Under the pieces are notes generated by a model. The model had not been told where the DNA came from, ran no database searches, and saw only the letters and a list, made by a program, of their open reading frames with translations. From positions 45,003-109,002 of the forward strand of contig JADJFA010000018.1 of assembly GCA_016708875.1 (NCBI GenBank): 64,000 nucleotides of DNA, read 5' to 3'. The stretch comes from Lewinellaceae bacterium (GTDB lineage: Bacteria > Bacteroidota > Bacteroidia > Chitinophagales > Saprospiraceae). This document shows, piece by piece, positions 8,153-17,056 of this stretch. Both the position numbers and the translations under genes were made by a program. Position 1 is the stretch's first letter; every line of letters starts with the position of its first letter.

Positions 8153-11100
8153 ATGAAAAAGCAACTTTTACTCCTCGTGTTCCTCATGATGGGTTGGCAT
8201 TCAGCGTATGCACAAATCCCTGATGGGAGCATCGCGCCAGATTTTAATGCCACAGATATCCGTGGCTTTTCCACAAACCTTTACACCGTTCTGGATTCAG
8301 GTTACACTGTTTTCTTGGACGTTTCGGCCACCTGGTGCGGCCCTTGCTGGGGCTATCACAATTCTGGCGCGTTTGAAGGCCTCTGGGACCAATATGGCCC
8401 TGAAGGTACCAACGAGGTCCGAATCTATTTTATTGAAGGGGATGCTTCCACCAACGAGGCTTGCCTCCATGGCCCTTCCGGCTGTGTCGGTGGCACCCAA
8501 GGTGACTGGACTGCAGGAACCCTTTATCCTATTATCCACACGCAAGGGCCTAGTATAGCCAGTAGTTACCAAATCAATTATTACCCCACCATTTTTGGTA
8601 TTTGCCCACTCGATAAGAAAGTATATGAGGTGGGGCAGCTGCCTACATCAGGGCTTTATGACTTCATTGGTACTCATTGTTTGCCTCCTCCTTTGGTCAT
8701 TACCACCAATAGTGTTACCAAGATCAAATGCCATGGAACCAACACAGGGGCGATTGATATTACTCCCAGCGGAGGCGTTCCTCCATATACCTATCTTTGG
8801 AGCAATGGCGCTACTACGCAGGATTTGAACAATATCCCGGCAGGAACTTATACCGTTATAGTGCGAGGTCAGGCCGACACCGAAGGCATTTCTGATCCTA
8901 TAGAAGTAGAAGGCCCTGCTGCACCGCTCGTGCTGACTTTGGAGAATTCTACTCCGGTAGGCTGCAACGGCCTTCTTGGCACCGCTACAGTGAGTGCTGC
9001 TGGTGGCTGGGATGCCAACTATACCTATAATTGGCAAAATGGCCAATTGGGAGAAACCGCCTACAACCTCACAGTCGGCAACCATATTGTCAGCGTGACC
9101 GACGACAATAATTGCAAAGTGAGCATTACGGTAAACATGGCGCCCGTCGTGTATCCTACTGCTTCGATCGCCGATCCAAACACCATCACTTGCAGCCAAC
9201 CCAGTATCCAACTCAACGGTACTGCTTCGAGTTCAGGGCCAGATATTGTGTATCAATGGTTCCCCGGCGTCGGCGGGAATATTGTGTCAGGTGGAACTAC
9301 CACCACACCAACCGTAGATGCTCCGGCCAACTACACCATTCAGGTAACAGACTTAGTGACTACTTGCATATCTTATGCGGTCAAAAATGTTCCTGCAAAC
9401 CTGGTTCAACCTGATGCCAATGCAGGGCCGACACAAACCATCTCCTGCCTTGTGCCTGAGGCTACCTTGCAAGGAACAGGCTCGAGCGGTTCCAATTTTA
9501 GTTACCTCTGGACGGTTGCCGATGGAGGCAATATTGTGAGTGGCGGAACTACACTCACCCCTGTGGTGAATGCTGCCGGAACCTATACGTTGAAAGTAAC
9601 CAACAGCATCAATGGCTGCACGCGAATTTCGACCACCACAGTGAATGGTATTCCAGCACCTATGCTCAATACCACCAGTGGTACCCTCAATTGTATCGCA
9701 TCGTCTGTTGCACTGATCACTACGACCAATGCTGCCAGCCCAACTTTCAAGCTGGACGGGGCCCAATGGTTATACCTCCTCCCTGCAAAGCCCTACGGTG
9801 AACGTTTCTGGATCTTATAACGTCGTGGTTACAGACAGCATCACTACCTGTACCAGCACGGCAACCGCCAACGTAACTTCCAACACCAATGCCCCTGGTG
9901 CATCGGCCACAGGCAACACACTCACTTGCGTGGTCAATAGCGTGGTGATCACAGGCGCCACCTTGGATACTGCCGCTACATTTGCCTGGACGGGTCCTAA
10001 TAATTACAATTCAAGTTTGCAAAACCCGACCGTGGGCGAGGCAGGTACATACACGCTTGTTGTCACAGATACTTTGAATGGCTGTACTTCCTCTGCTTCA
10101 GCCGCAGTTTTGCTGAACAATACGCCGCCTGTGGCTTCTGTAGTTACGCCCGGCAATCTGAACTGCAACGTATCGCAACTTCAACTCAACGGAACGGGTT
10201 CTTCGCAAGGTTCAAACATCAGTTACGCATGGACTGCCACCGATGGGGGACATATTGTTTCTGGAGAAAATACTCAAACCCCGCTCGTGGATGCGGCTGG
10301 TACTTATACCATTTTGGTTTCAAATGCTACCAATGGGTGTACCCAAACGGCAACGGCCATTGTGCTGCAAAGCCTCAATGTTACAGCCGCTATTGTTGAC
10401 CAAAACGATGTGCTTTGCTTTGGCGGCTCCAACGGAGAAGCCACCGCAGCAGGCGGAGGCGGGAACGGAAATTACACTTATGTCTGGAGCAATGGTGGCA
10501 GCACCGCTTCCATTTCAGGCCTTGGAGTGGGAACTTATGTAGTGGTGGTGACTGATGCGGAAAACTGCTCAGCCACGACTTCTGTACTCGTTTCACAACC
10601 CAGCGTTTTGACAGCCAACGCCAGCGCTACCGCTCAATCGGGCTTTGGCCAAAATGATGGAACGGCCACTGCCAATCCAACAGGCGGCACCGCCAACTAT
10701 ACTTATGCCTGGGACAATGGCGGCACAACACAGAGCATTTCGGGCCTGGCTCCCGGGAATTACAACGTGGTCGTCACAGATGCCAATGGTTGCAGTGCGG
10801 TGCAAACAGTTACAGTCAATTCGTTCAACTGCACCCTGGCTGCCAATATTTCAGGAACGAACGTAGTCTGCTTCGGCGCCAATAATGGTACGGCAGAAGT
10901 GTTTGTCACAACAGGGGCAAATCCTGCCACTTATGCCTGGAGCAATGGAGAAACTACCGCCGCAGTGAGCAATCTTGCTGCCGGACTTTACACCGTCAAT
11001 ATCACCGACGCCAACAATTGCCCGGCATTGCTTAACATCAGCATCAGCGAGCCAGCCCTTTTGGACGCCAACGCAACTTCCACCTCGGAGTCTGCTCTAG

Positions 11101-12728
11101 GCGCCAACGACGGCACGGCTACAGCCAACCCGACGGGCGGAACGGGGGCATACAGCTACCTCTGGAACGGCGGCGCCACCACCCAGAGCATCAACAACCT
11201 CGTACCTGGAACCTACACGGTGGTTGTTACGGATGAAAATGGTTGTACCTCAGAGCAAACGGTGGAAGTATCTTCCTTCCTGTGTGCCATTTCTTCACAA
11301 CAAACAATCGTGGACGTGAGCTGCGCGGGTGCGGCCAATGGTTCGGTTACAGTCTCCCTCACGGGCGGAACTGCACCGTTTACATATGCCTGGAGCAATG
11401 GTGGTACTACTGCGACCATTTCCAACCTCGAAGGCGGTACCTACACCGTCAACGTATTGGATGCAAACGGATGCGACTTCAGCGCCAACGCTGCTGTTGC
11501 TGAACCTGCTCCATATTCTGCCTGGGATGTTCAAACCACTAACCCACTTTGTCCGAACGATGCAACGGGTTCGGCTACGGCCTCCATTACTGGCGGTACC
11601 CAGCCATACACATTCCTTTGGAGCAATGGTGCGGTGGGCAATACACTTTCCAATGTGCCAACAGGGACGTATACCATACAGGTGACTGACCAAAATGACT
11701 GTCAGTCCAGCACTTCTGTATCGCTCACGTCAACTGACATCGAGGCTCCGACGGTTACCGCCCAGAATGCGACCCTTGCCCTCAATAACAACGGTACGGT
11801 TCAGGTGACACTGGCTAATCTCTCGGCTCAATTTAGTGACAACTGCGGCATTGCCAGCACGAGCATCCTTCCACAAAATTTTGATTGCCAACAACTTGGC
11901 GAACAAACCGTGACAGTTATAGTAACGGACCTTTCAGGCAATACTGCTGCGGCAACTGCATTGGTAAATGTGGTGGACAACATTGTTCCAGTGTTGACCT
12001 GCCCTTCTGATATCGTGGCTTGTTCTTACAACAACGTAGTAAACTATGCATCGCCCGTGGCAGAGGACAATTGCCTTTTGGCTGGCAACGGTCAATGGGT
12101 AATAGACGGCCCGGCGAGTGGTTCGATATTCCCCGAAGGGACAACCACCGTGACCTATACTTACACGGACGCAAGCGGCAATGCTGGAAATTGTGCCTTC
12201 AATGTCAGGGTAACGAGCGCAGTAGTGTTCACCAGCGTGAACGTGAACAACGATGTGAACGGTCAGCAGGTCGGCTCTATCGACATCACTGTAGAAGGTG
12301 GCACCGGCCCATTCCTGTATGAATGGACCGACGAAAATGCCAACGTGATTGCCAACACAGAAGACGTGACGGGCCTCGGCGAAGGCATTTACCGTGTGCA
12401 GATTACCGACGCGAACGGTTGCATTTACGCCGAGGAAGACATCAAAATGCAAAATACCAGCAGCGCAAAGGAACCGGCTTGGCTCACAGGCATTAGCCTT
12501 CAGCCCAACCCGACAAGCGGCTTCACCAACGTTGTTTTCAGTCTTCCGGTGGCTTCCACTTTGGAAATCTCCCTGATTGACGCAACAGGTCGAATCCTCT
12601 TAACCGACATCAGCGAGCAGGAAAGCGTGGTCAGAATTGACTGCACAAACCTGCCTGGCGGGGTGTATTATCTGCGTTTCCGCACCGGTCAGGAAGTGGG
12701 TGTTCGGAAGTTGGTGGTTAGTAAGTGA
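8153..12728 (+). CDS. Giant T9SS-secreted adhesin-like protein: thioredoxin domain + SprB repeats + HYR + sorting domain, frameshifted
   Basis: About 1,525 residues. Signal peptide MKKQLLLLVFLMMGWHSAYA, then a thioredoxin-like domain (residues 25-180) with WCGPCWGYH. More than ten SprB-type or Ig-like repeats follow, recognisable by recurrent YTYxWSNGxTTxxIxxLxxGTYTVxVTDxNGC. A HYR-like module precedes the end (VPVLTCPSDIVAC). The C-terminal T9SS type A sorting signal is PNPTSGFTNVVFSL ... LPGGVYYLRFRTGQ. Such proteins are exported by T9SS and displayed on the surface, where SprB relatives mediate gliding and adhesion. An extra A at 9749-9750 shifts the frame; omitting it joins ASPTF to SWTGPNGY within one repeat. 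Repeats may also be collapsed by assembly. Confidence 0.88.
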
Positions 12729-12730
12729 TT

Positions 12731-12842
12731 AGTTACAAGTTTCAAGTTTCAAGATTCAAGTTTCAAGTTTCAAGTTTCAGGCGCCTGCTCGGAGATACCG
12801 GGTGGGCGCTTGAAACTTTTAACTTGAACTTGTAACTAATTA
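12731..12842. repeat. Long intergenic palindrome made of CAAGTTT words
   Basis: The left arm starts TTAGTTACAAGTTTCAAG and continues as repeated TTTCAAG words to about 12784. The right arm (12805-12842) ends AACTTGTAACTAA and overlaps the TAA stop codon of the convergent transposase gene. It begins two bases after the T9SS gene stop. A GC-rich centre (GGCGCC/GGGCGC) closes the stem. Confidence 0.75.
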
Positions 12843-13502
12843 CCCCGCCTTCACAGGATTATGGAGGATGTACTTGACTATCTTTTCAAACTCGGCGGCT
12901 TCCTTTACCCGAAAATCAAAAGTCCGCTCGTGCCAAAATTTCCCTTCCATTTTCACGCTTCCATTTTGGGTATGTTTTTGAAATGTTTTAGGGTCAATGT
13001 GCTCTCCTAATTGTTGCAATGCTTTTTTCAAGGGCGCTTCCGTGGCATGTTGAATTTCTCCTACAATGTCGCGCAGTGGTTGGTATTGATAACTTTCAAG
13101 ATCTTCCAAGACTGGCGTGTCGGCCATTGAGCTGTGCAAATCCAACAGCAAATGGACGTGGTTGGGCAGGATGGAATAGGCCAGCAGTGCATAATCCGAC
13201 CCATCGCGACGAAGTATTTCGTCCGCAAGGATTTTGGCCAAAGCCGGTTCACGAAGGTAGGTATGGCCGTATTTTTCCAAGTCCAGTGCATCATCATAGC
13301 GAGCGAAAAGGCGTTTGCGGGCTTGCCTCAATTGTGCTGTACGATCAGGATGTTGGGCGAATTTGAGCTGTTTGCTGTAGTATTGAAGTGCAAGATTTTG
13401 CCCAAAACTCTCTGGCAGGGCATTCCGCAGCCGCAGGGTGACAAAGAAAACGCCTTCGAGTGAGGAGGGTAAGGATAGGGTAGGGGACTTGAAGGAATTC
13501 AT
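12840..13502 (-). CDS. REP-associated tyrosine transposase-like protein (RAYT, Y1 HUH family)
   Basis: A 220-residue protein. YSILPNHVHLLLDL carries the HUH (His-x-His) metal site, and the C-terminal KFWHERTFDFRVKEAAEFEKIVKYILHNPVKAG matches IS200/RAYT-type transposases. RAYTs cut and join single-stranded DNA at REP/REPIN hairpins and are usually single-copy, non-self-mobile genes. The start at 13502 (MNSFKSPT) was chosen over a longer open frame whose N-terminus is not family-like. Its stop codon lies inside the palindrome at 12731-12842. The many palindromes in this window are candidate substrates, although that is inference. Confidence 0.82.
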   Translation of the reverse strand: MNSFKSPTLSLPSSLEGVFFVTLRLRNALPESFGQNLALQYYSKQLKFAQHPDRTAQLRQARKRLFARYDDALDLEKYGHTYLREPALAKILADEILRRDGSDYALLAYSILPNHVHLLLDLHSSMADTPVLEDLESYQYQPLRDIVGEIQHATEAPLKKALQQLGEHIDPKTFQKHTQNGSVKMEGKFWHERTFDFRVKEAAEFEKIVKYILHNPVKAG

Positions 13503-13673
13503 TGGTGCGGTGGGTTTTGTATTCAAAAATAAGGGAAAAAATGTGACATCCGTTCTCGAAGACCTGAACATCTTTGAGATGTGGCTGCGGTGAGGAAGCT
13601 GCTGCTTAAAAAGTGAAATGCATGGCAGAAAAATCTCCATTTTGCACTTAACTTTGTAAAAAAATACTCAACC

Positions 13674-14003
13674 ATGACAGCATTGGAAAGGGCCACCGCA
13701 ATATTGCCCGACATGTCGCAAAGCGAGATAGCACAATTGGTTCAAAGGGCAGCCAGCAGAATCTCTGAAGATTTCCCGGGCATTGAAAAAACTCCGGGCG
13801 TTTGCGGAGGAAGCGCGTGCATTATTCGCACAAGGATTCCTGTTTGGTCTATCATCGAATACATTCAGATGGGCGTTGGAAAGGAGAAAATGCTCCAAAA
13901 CTTCCCTTCTCTTCGTGCCCAAGATTTGGCAAATGCCTGGGCATATTACGATGCCAATAAGGAAGAAATTGACAGTGAAATCAAAGAAAACAACGAAGAC
14001 TGA
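13674..14003 (+). CDS. DUF433 domain protein (VapB-type antitoxin-like)
   Basis: A 109-residue protein whose second half (PGVCGGSACIIRTRIPVWSIIEYIQMGVGKEKMLQNFPSL) is a classic DUF433 domain, a winged-helix-like fold often acting as antitoxin next to a DUF5615 PIN-like toxin. No DUF5615 frame follows: the next 100 bases hold only a weak stem-loop (CTGGAGA/TCTCCAG, 14029-14047), and the next gene is convergent. It is therefore an orphan or remnant. A TAACTTTG hexamer-like element at 13649-13656 lies 17 bases before the ATG and fits the Bacteroidota -7 consensus, but no clear -33 TTTG is at the right spacing. Confidence 0.75.
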   Translation: MTALERATAILPDMSQSEIAQLVQRAASRISEDFPGIEKTPGVCGGSACIIRTRIPVWSIIEYIQMGVGKEKMLQNFPSLRAQDLANAWAYYDANKEEIDSEIKENNED

Positions 14004-14102
14004 ACCTTTATTAAAGTCCTTCTTCAATCTGGAGAAGATGTCTCCAGCCAATTAATTCGAGTCTATCGAGAGCAGAGATAGTTTTGAACTTGAAACTTTC
14101 AA

Positions 14103-14366
14103 CTACTCCCCACTCTTCTTCCACTTCTCCATCTGCTCCCGCGCATTATCCGATAACACCGCCGGGTCATATTCCAGTTTGGAAAGAATGTCCAGCAGCG
14201 TGTTGATCCTGGCTTCCACGTCAAAAAACTTGTTGACCACGACCACACGGCGGCTTTCCACGAGGCAGTAGCCACTCTGGAAACTACCCTTCTCGTAACG
14301 GACAGTGTAGTCGAGCTCGTCGAAGACGTCTTCAATTTTTTTGAGGGTTGTTTGCGTGTAGCGCAT
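14103..14366 (-). CDS. Conserved hypothetical protein, 87 aa
   Basis: Starts MRYTQTTLKKIEDVFDELDY and contains the strongly patterned RYEKGSFQSGYCLVESRRVVVVNKFFDVEARINTLLDIL. The dense conserved-looking motif suggests a real Bacteroidota family that I recognise only as hypothetical. It is soluble with no signal peptide. The start at 14366 was preferred because upstream codons to 14417 look non-native. It is convergent with the DUF433 gene and divergent from the porin gene. Confidence 0.65.
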   Translation of the reverse strand: MRYTQTTLKKIEDVFDELDYTVRYEKGSFQSGYCLVESRRVVVVNKFFDVEARINTLLDILSKLEYDPAVLSDNAREQMEKWKKSGE

Positions 14367-14505
14367 ATTGTATCGGGTTTTCGCAGCAATTTTGTGGGGC
14401 AAAAATACCACGCTCAAAGTCCAAACTTTCCGAAAGTTTTGCTTTCGGATTTCAAACTACTGAGGTTTCTAAAACCTCATGGGTTTTTAACACAACAACT
14501 ATATC

Positions 14506-15138
14506 ATGAAAAAACTCCCTTTCCTCCTCCTCGCATTTCTCCCCATCGTCCTTGCTGCTCAACCCCGTTTTCGCGCAGGCGCAGTGCTGGGACTTACCGC
14601 TTCCCAGATTGACGGCGACCTTTCGGCTGGCTACAACAAACTTGGGTTCCAGGGTGGGCTTCGCGTTATCACCCGACTAAAGGGCCGCACGGAAGCCAGC
14701 ATGGAATTCCTCTTTTCTCAGCGCGGCTGTCAAAACGAACTCATTCCGAGCGAATACGACCCCAATCCATTTGCACTGACACTCAACTACGTGGAGGTGC
14801 CGGTGCAATGGCATTTCAAAGATTGGCTCATTGAATACGATGAGGAAAATCTCAATTATTACAAAGTTTCTTTCAATATCGGGCTTTCCTATGCACGTTT
14901 GATCAGCTCCAAGGTGGACGACGATTTCAACTGGCTCAATGGCGTAGCGCCTGATTACCTGAAAAAAAACGACCTCGGCATTGTGTTGGGCGCCAATTTT
15001 TTTGCCACCCGGAATTTGGGCTTTACGTTTCGCTGGAACCGCTCGTTTCTGCTGTTGTACGATTCCCGGAAATCCCCTCGTGGCGGAAAAAGCTGGAACA
15101 GTCACAATTTGAATTTCCAGACGGTGTACTTGTTCTAG
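14506..15138 (+). CDS. Outer membrane beta-barrel protein (PorT/OMP_b-brl_2-like)
   Basis: A 210-residue protein with a signal peptide ending VLAAQ. Alternating aromatic/polar strands (RFRAGAVLGLTASQIDGD, GLRVITRLKGRTEASMEFLFSQRG, LGFTFRWNRSFLLLY) and a terminal aromatic-rich strand (NLNFQTVYLF) indicate an eight-stranded barrel, as in PF13568-type proteins. Location: outer membrane; function unknown. A short hairpin of AGGTTT/AAACCT words lies in the leader near 14460-14480. Confidence 0.75.
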   Translation: MKKLPFLLLAFLPIVLAAQPRFRAGAVLGLTASQIDGDLSAGYNKLGFQGGLRVITRLKGRTEASMEFLFSQRGCQNELIPSEYDPNPFALTLNYVEVPVQWHFKDWLIEYDEENLNYYKVSFNIGLSYARLISSKVDDDFNWLNGVAPDYLKKNDLGIVLGANFFATRNLGFTFRWNRSFLLLYDSRKSPRGGKSWNSHNLNFQTVYLF

Positions 15139-15190
15139 AACTTGGAGCATGTCTTACTTTCGCGCCCAAATTTCACCCGTACATCTTTTT

Positions 15191-15988
15191 ATGAGAAAAC
15201 TACTTCCAGCTGTTTTAATGGTTTTTTGCGCTGTGGCGCTCCTTTTTTGTAAATCTAAAGACACTACCCCCCAAACGACCAATGGACTGAAGATAGAGAG
15301 CATCCAATTTTCCAAACGGCATTGTGTAGACGAATCCAAGGACTTGTGTGCCGATTTCAGCATTACTTACCCCGTTTTTTCGGGAGGGGATGCGGCTATT
15401 GCAGCGGCTTTAAACAAATCGGTGCAGAATTATGTGCTTAGTGCAGTAGGTGGAAATGGACAGTCCAATTTTGCTCAAGCGCTCGATACTGCGGGACAGC
15501 AGTTTGTTCAAATGTACCTGGATATCCTTAAAGAGAATCCTGATTATATAATGGGGTACTCCACCGAAATCACGGACTCCGTCCCTCTTTTGAACGCCAA
15601 AGTCGCAACCATTCAAATGGATGGCTATTCTTTCACAGGCGGCGCGCACCCCAACCCTTTTGGTTTGCTGGTTTCTTACGATCTCAGCAAAGGCGCAAAG
15701 CCCCTGGAAATCACTGATTTAGTGAGCGATACCAACGCTGTTCGCCCCGCTCTGGAGAAGGCTTATAAAATTTTGAAAGGGCTGAAAGAAACCGACCCGC
15801 TTGGTGATCTTGTTTATCCCGAAATCACACAACTGCCCATGCCTGCCAACGTCGGCGTGGTAGCAGAAGGCATTCGGTTCTTTTACAACGCCTACGAAAT
15901 CGCGCCTTATGCCGTTGGCGCCGGCGATGTGCTGCTGACCTGGGAGCAATTGGGTGGTTTGGCGGACAAAAAGAGGTGGGTGGAATGA
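15191..15988 (+). CDS. DUF3298/RsiV-like lipoprotein
   Basis: About 265 residues beginning MRKLLPAVLMVFCAVALLFC, a lipoprotein signal with Cys at about 20. The body matches the DUF4163/DUF3298 pattern: an N-terminal beta/alpha domain, then DGYSFTGGAHPNPFGLLVSYDLSKG near 150 and GIRFFYNAYEIAPYAVGAGDVLLTWEQL at the end. RsiV-type domains bind lysozyme in Firmicutes anti-sigma factors; here there is no anti-sigma part, so the role is probably envelope-related but unknown. The ATG at 15191 is preferred to one at 15149 because it starts the lipoprotein signal. Confidence 0.78.
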   Translation: MRKLLPAVLMVFCAVALLFCKSKDTTPQTTNGLKIESIQFSKRHCVDESKDLCADFSITYPVFSGGDAAIAAALNKSVQNYVLSAVGGNGQSNFAQALDTAGQQFVQMYLDILKENPDYIMGYSTEITDSVPLLNAKVATIQMDGYSFTGGAHPNPFGLLVSYDLSKGAKPLEITDLVSDTNAVRPALEKAYKILKGLKETDPLGDLVYPEITQLPMPANVGVVAEGIRFFYNAYEIAPYAVGAGDVLLTWEQLGGLADKKRWVE

Positions 15989-15996
15989 GTTCAAAA

Positions 15997-16129
15997 TTAA
16001 ACCGCAAAATGTAAAACCGGAGAACAGGAAAATGTAAAACCAAACGACGGAAACCCAAGCAGTAAGAACAGTTTAACCCCTCTTAGTTTTAAATTTTGCG
16101 GTTCTCCGGTTTTACATTTTGCGGTTTAA
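15997..16129. repeat. Long intergenic palindrome, 29-base perfect arms
   Basis: Left arm 15997-16025 (begins TTAAACCGCAAAATGTAAAA, ends CCGGAGAAC) pairs perfectly with 16101-16129. The loop repeats part of the arm (AAAATGTAAAACC at 16029-16041). It starts 8 bases after one stop codon and ends 12 bases before the ATG of ogt, so it fills the gap. Confidence 0.8.
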
Positions 16130-16141
16130 ATTCCCTATCTT

Positions 16142-16657
16142 ATGTTAGTTAAATACTTCATTCCGACTCCCATTGGCCGCATGGAAATTACCGGCAGCGA
16201 GCTCGGTGTCCGCACTGCCCAACTCTGCGAAGGACGCGAGACTTCTGCCGACGCTGTGGCGCAAGAGGTGACGGAAATGCTTGAAAATCATCCCGTTGCG
16301 GAGTGTGCCCGGCAGATTGCGGAATATTTCGCAGGAGCAAGGCAGGACTTTGAATTGAAACTGGATTGGGGTGGCGCGCCCGAATTTCACCGACAAGTGT
16401 GGGCGGAATTGCTGAAAATCCCGTTTGGGAAAACCACCTCTTATTCCGCCATCGCTGAACGGCTAGGCAACCCTGATGCTTCACGCGCCGTGGGTATGGC
16501 CAACCGAAGCAATCCCATTGCAATTGTGGTGCCTTGCCACCGGGTGATTGGTAAAGCCGGCGAGTTGCGTGGGTATTTCTACGGACTTGACACGAAAATG
16601 CTACTGCTTCGGCATGAGAATCCGGTTAGGTTTGCGGAACAGGGGCAGTTGTTTTAA
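16142..16657 (+). CDS. ogt: Methylated-DNA--protein-cysteine S-methyltransferase
   Basis: A 171-residue DNA repair protein that removes alkyl groups from O6-alkylguanine by suicidal transfer to Cys. The active site IVVPCHRVIG is near residue 125. The preceding FGKTTSYSAIAERLGNPDASRAVGMANRSNP is the DNA-binding winged helix with the Arg finger, and GELRGYFYGLDTKMLLLRHE follows as in the family. The length fits Ogt without an Ada regulatory domain. Both flanks are long palindromes, so it is probably transcribed alone. Confidence 0.95.
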   Translation: MLVKYFIPTPIGRMEITGSELGVRTAQLCEGRETSADAVAQEVTEMLENHPVAECARQIAEYFAGARQDFELKLDWGGAPEFHRQVWAELLKIPFGKTTSYSAIAERLGNPDASRAVGMANRSNPIAIVVPCHRVIGKAGELRGYFYGLDTKMLLLRHENPVRFAEQGQLF

Positions 16658-16666
16658 AGCAATTAC

Positions 16667-16761
16667 GATTTTGGAATTACGATTTACGATTTTGTTGATC
16701 CGAAAAGGCATGATTCTAACCTTCTTCGGATCAAAAAATCGTAAATCGTAAATCGTAATTC
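16667..16761. repeat. Long intergenic palindrome built of ATTACGATTT words
   Basis: Left arm 16667-16704 (GATTTTGGAATTACGATTTA ... GATCCGAA) pairs with 16725-16761 almost perfectly. The words AATTACGATTT and TTACGATTT repeat within the arm. It begins nine bases after the ogt stop. Confidence 0.8.
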
Positions 16762-17056
16762 CAAAATCCAAAACCGTTTCTCATGAAAGTTAAACCGTTC
16801 CCTCAAAAGAGAAAATTGCTGTATCCTTGCCAAAAATTTTCAACTAGTTTTGTCGAACCTTTTTGAAGAATTATTTTCTTTAAAAATTGAAAATCAATTG
16901 TTTAGCGAATTAGTTCGGGGTTTAATCAAAGAAGGCAAACCCTCAAAATCTATTTGAGATAAAATCTGGCCTTTTATTTGTTGAGGCCGTTTTTCAGCCC
17001 CGTCCAAACCAACCATACCCCCCGAACCAACTAACCGGAAACATCCCAACCGCTCA
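16762..17056. other. Leader region of rpoN, no gene seen
   Basis: AT-rich stretch without a credible coding frame. TAGTTTTG at 16845-16852 fits the Bacteroidota -7 element TAnnTTTG, but no well-spaced -33 element was found. No RNA gene was recognised. Confidence 0.4.
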
